From assembly GCF_019236475.1 (NCBI RefSeq), contig NZ_JAFAIX010000013.1, forward strand, positions 558,001 through 622,000: a DNA stretch of 64,000 nt, given 5' to 3'. Below, piece by piece: positions 63,433 through 64,000 of this stretch; the stretch's first letter is position 1; the number at the start of each line of letters is the position of its first letter. Origin of the DNA: Chitinophaga sp. (GTDB taxonomy: Bacteria > Bacteroidota > Bacteroidia > Chitinophagales > Chitinophagaceae). The position numbers were made by a program, and so were the translations under genes. The notes below the pieces were generated by a model. It did no database searches, was not told the origin of the DNA, and worked only from the letters and a program-made list of their open reading frames with translations.

Positions 63433-64000
63433 CTACTTCAGGTTGGCCTCTCTGAAAACTACGTTCAATCTGGCCGGGAACAATCTGAACTGCTTGATTA
63501 CTAGCTGTCCTTCATAGCTCCCTAGGAATGTGGCAAACCCCGAGCCAAGTCCACTGTATGGTTCTCTCAAACAATAAAAGAAACCTCTTTTCAATGGGTA
63601 GCTACCAATTCCAATGTAAGCCTGGTAAGGTCTTACAAATTCAGAATAGCCATCAGCTCTCAATTTGGCTACTGTGACGTCTTTGGTAAAGGCCAGTGAC
63701 AGGGAGTCGTTCGGATCGGAGATCCAGCTAACACCTATAACTCCAATGGCATCTTTATTCTTTGTAACGTAACCCACTACTTCAGGATTGGTTTTTGCCG
63801 CCATAGTATTGGCAGGTAACGCTTTACCTTTGTTGATGGAGTCCTTTATATATCGAACCGTGCTTGAGTTGGCATTATCAAACACTAGTTGCCATTTACG
63901 TTCAGTATCTGTGCCATCCATCACATTCCTTACCTGGTCCATGGTAAGTATAGAATCTGGATTGCTGTGATTAACGATCAGCGCCAACGCATCCCAGGCG
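63433..64000 (-). CDS. PstS-like phosphate-type substrate-binding protein (partial)
   Basis: The 3' 189 codons of a gene whose start lies beyond the window; the frame remains open at the edge, with AWDALALIVN as the usual strand of periplasmic binding proteins. SSTVRYIKDSIN and VGYVTKNKDAIGVIGVSWI match the second lobe of the PBP-like (PstS) domain. It may bind phosphate or another ligand. The absence of adjacent pstCAB genes and the TPR gene downstream point to a TonB-associated variant. Confidence 0.75.
   Translation of the reverse strand, partial: AWDALALIVNHSNPDSILTMDQVRNVMDGTDTERKWQLVFDNANSSTVRYIKDSINKGKALPANTMAAKTNPEVVGYVTKNKDAIGVIGVSWISDPNDSLSLAFTKDVTVAKLRADGYSEFVRPYQAYIGIGSYPLKRGFFYCLREPYSGLGSGFATFLGSYEGQLVIKQFRLFPARLNVVFREANLK

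Noticed and set aside
1-64000. tRNA, rRNA, insertion sequence or prophage genes
   Set aside because: None were found on reading both strands; the only mobile-looking unit is the GxxExxY cassette.

Overview
The window looks like a chromosomal segment of a Bacteroidota bacterium, most likely Chitinophagaceae (Chitinophaga-like). I infer this from Bacteroidota-specific families (DUF5723, DUF4835, DUF4296), an OmpA protein with thrombospondin type 3 calcium repeats, a MraY with an extra loop, a short NuoG, and promoters of the form TTG/TTTG-N19-TAnnTTTG. There are many rho-independent terminators and few Shine-Dalgarno sequences. I see no tRNA, rRNA, CRISPR array, prophage or transposase gene.

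Layout. 1-6.4 kb (minus strand): a partial DUF5723 outer-membrane protein, then a run transcribed leftward: bamD-like, rpoZ, coaBC, DUF4835, DUF4296 and the CoA-transferase pair scoA/scoB. 6.4-6.9 kb: a 490-bp divergent intergenic region with DnaA-box-like 9-mers and a three-repeat MraZ box. 6.9-23.6 kb (plus): a complete-looking dcw cluster in the order mraZ-rsmH-ftsL-ftsI-murE-mraY-murD-ftsW-murG-murC-ftsQ-ftsA-ftsZ. It builds lipid II and the septal machinery; murF, ddl and ftsB are not in it. ftsZ has its own promoter. 23.8-29.4 kb (minus): DUF4091 glycoside-hydrolase-like protein, Kup potassium transporter, OmpA protein. 29.7-32.4 kb (plus): polyprenyl diphosphate synthase and recJ. 32.6-35.5 kb (minus): a lipoprotein esterase and htpG. 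35.9-36.9 kb (plus): rpsF-rpsR-rplI. 37.0-42.3 kb (plus): lipoproteins, a rhomboid protease, a small secreted protein and a GH20 hexosaminidase. 42.3-47.4 kb (minus): DUF2252 protein, D-threonine-aldolase-like enzyme with a GntP permease, and a MacB-type ABC permease. 47.5-61.5 kb (minus): a 14-gene complex I operon nuoA to nuoN. 61.6-64 kb (minus): a TPR protein and a partial PstS-like binding protein.

The most noteworthy signals are mostly between genes. A GxxExxY (PD-(D/E)XK-like) gene sits between nuoF and nuoG, bracketed by 20-bp imperfect inverted repeats (17/20 identical) that end 5 and 15 bp from the neighbouring reading frames, so it looks like a small mobile cassette. Three nuo spacers carry TCGTAA iterons, one of which supplies the nuoG stop codon. 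The ftsL-ftsI spacer can fold into a closed multi-stem structure. Two back-to-back 19-20 bp hairpins lie in the divergent htpG/rpsF control region. A terminator-like hairpin lies directly in front of the esterase start codon. All functions are inferred by reading sequence; no searches were run.
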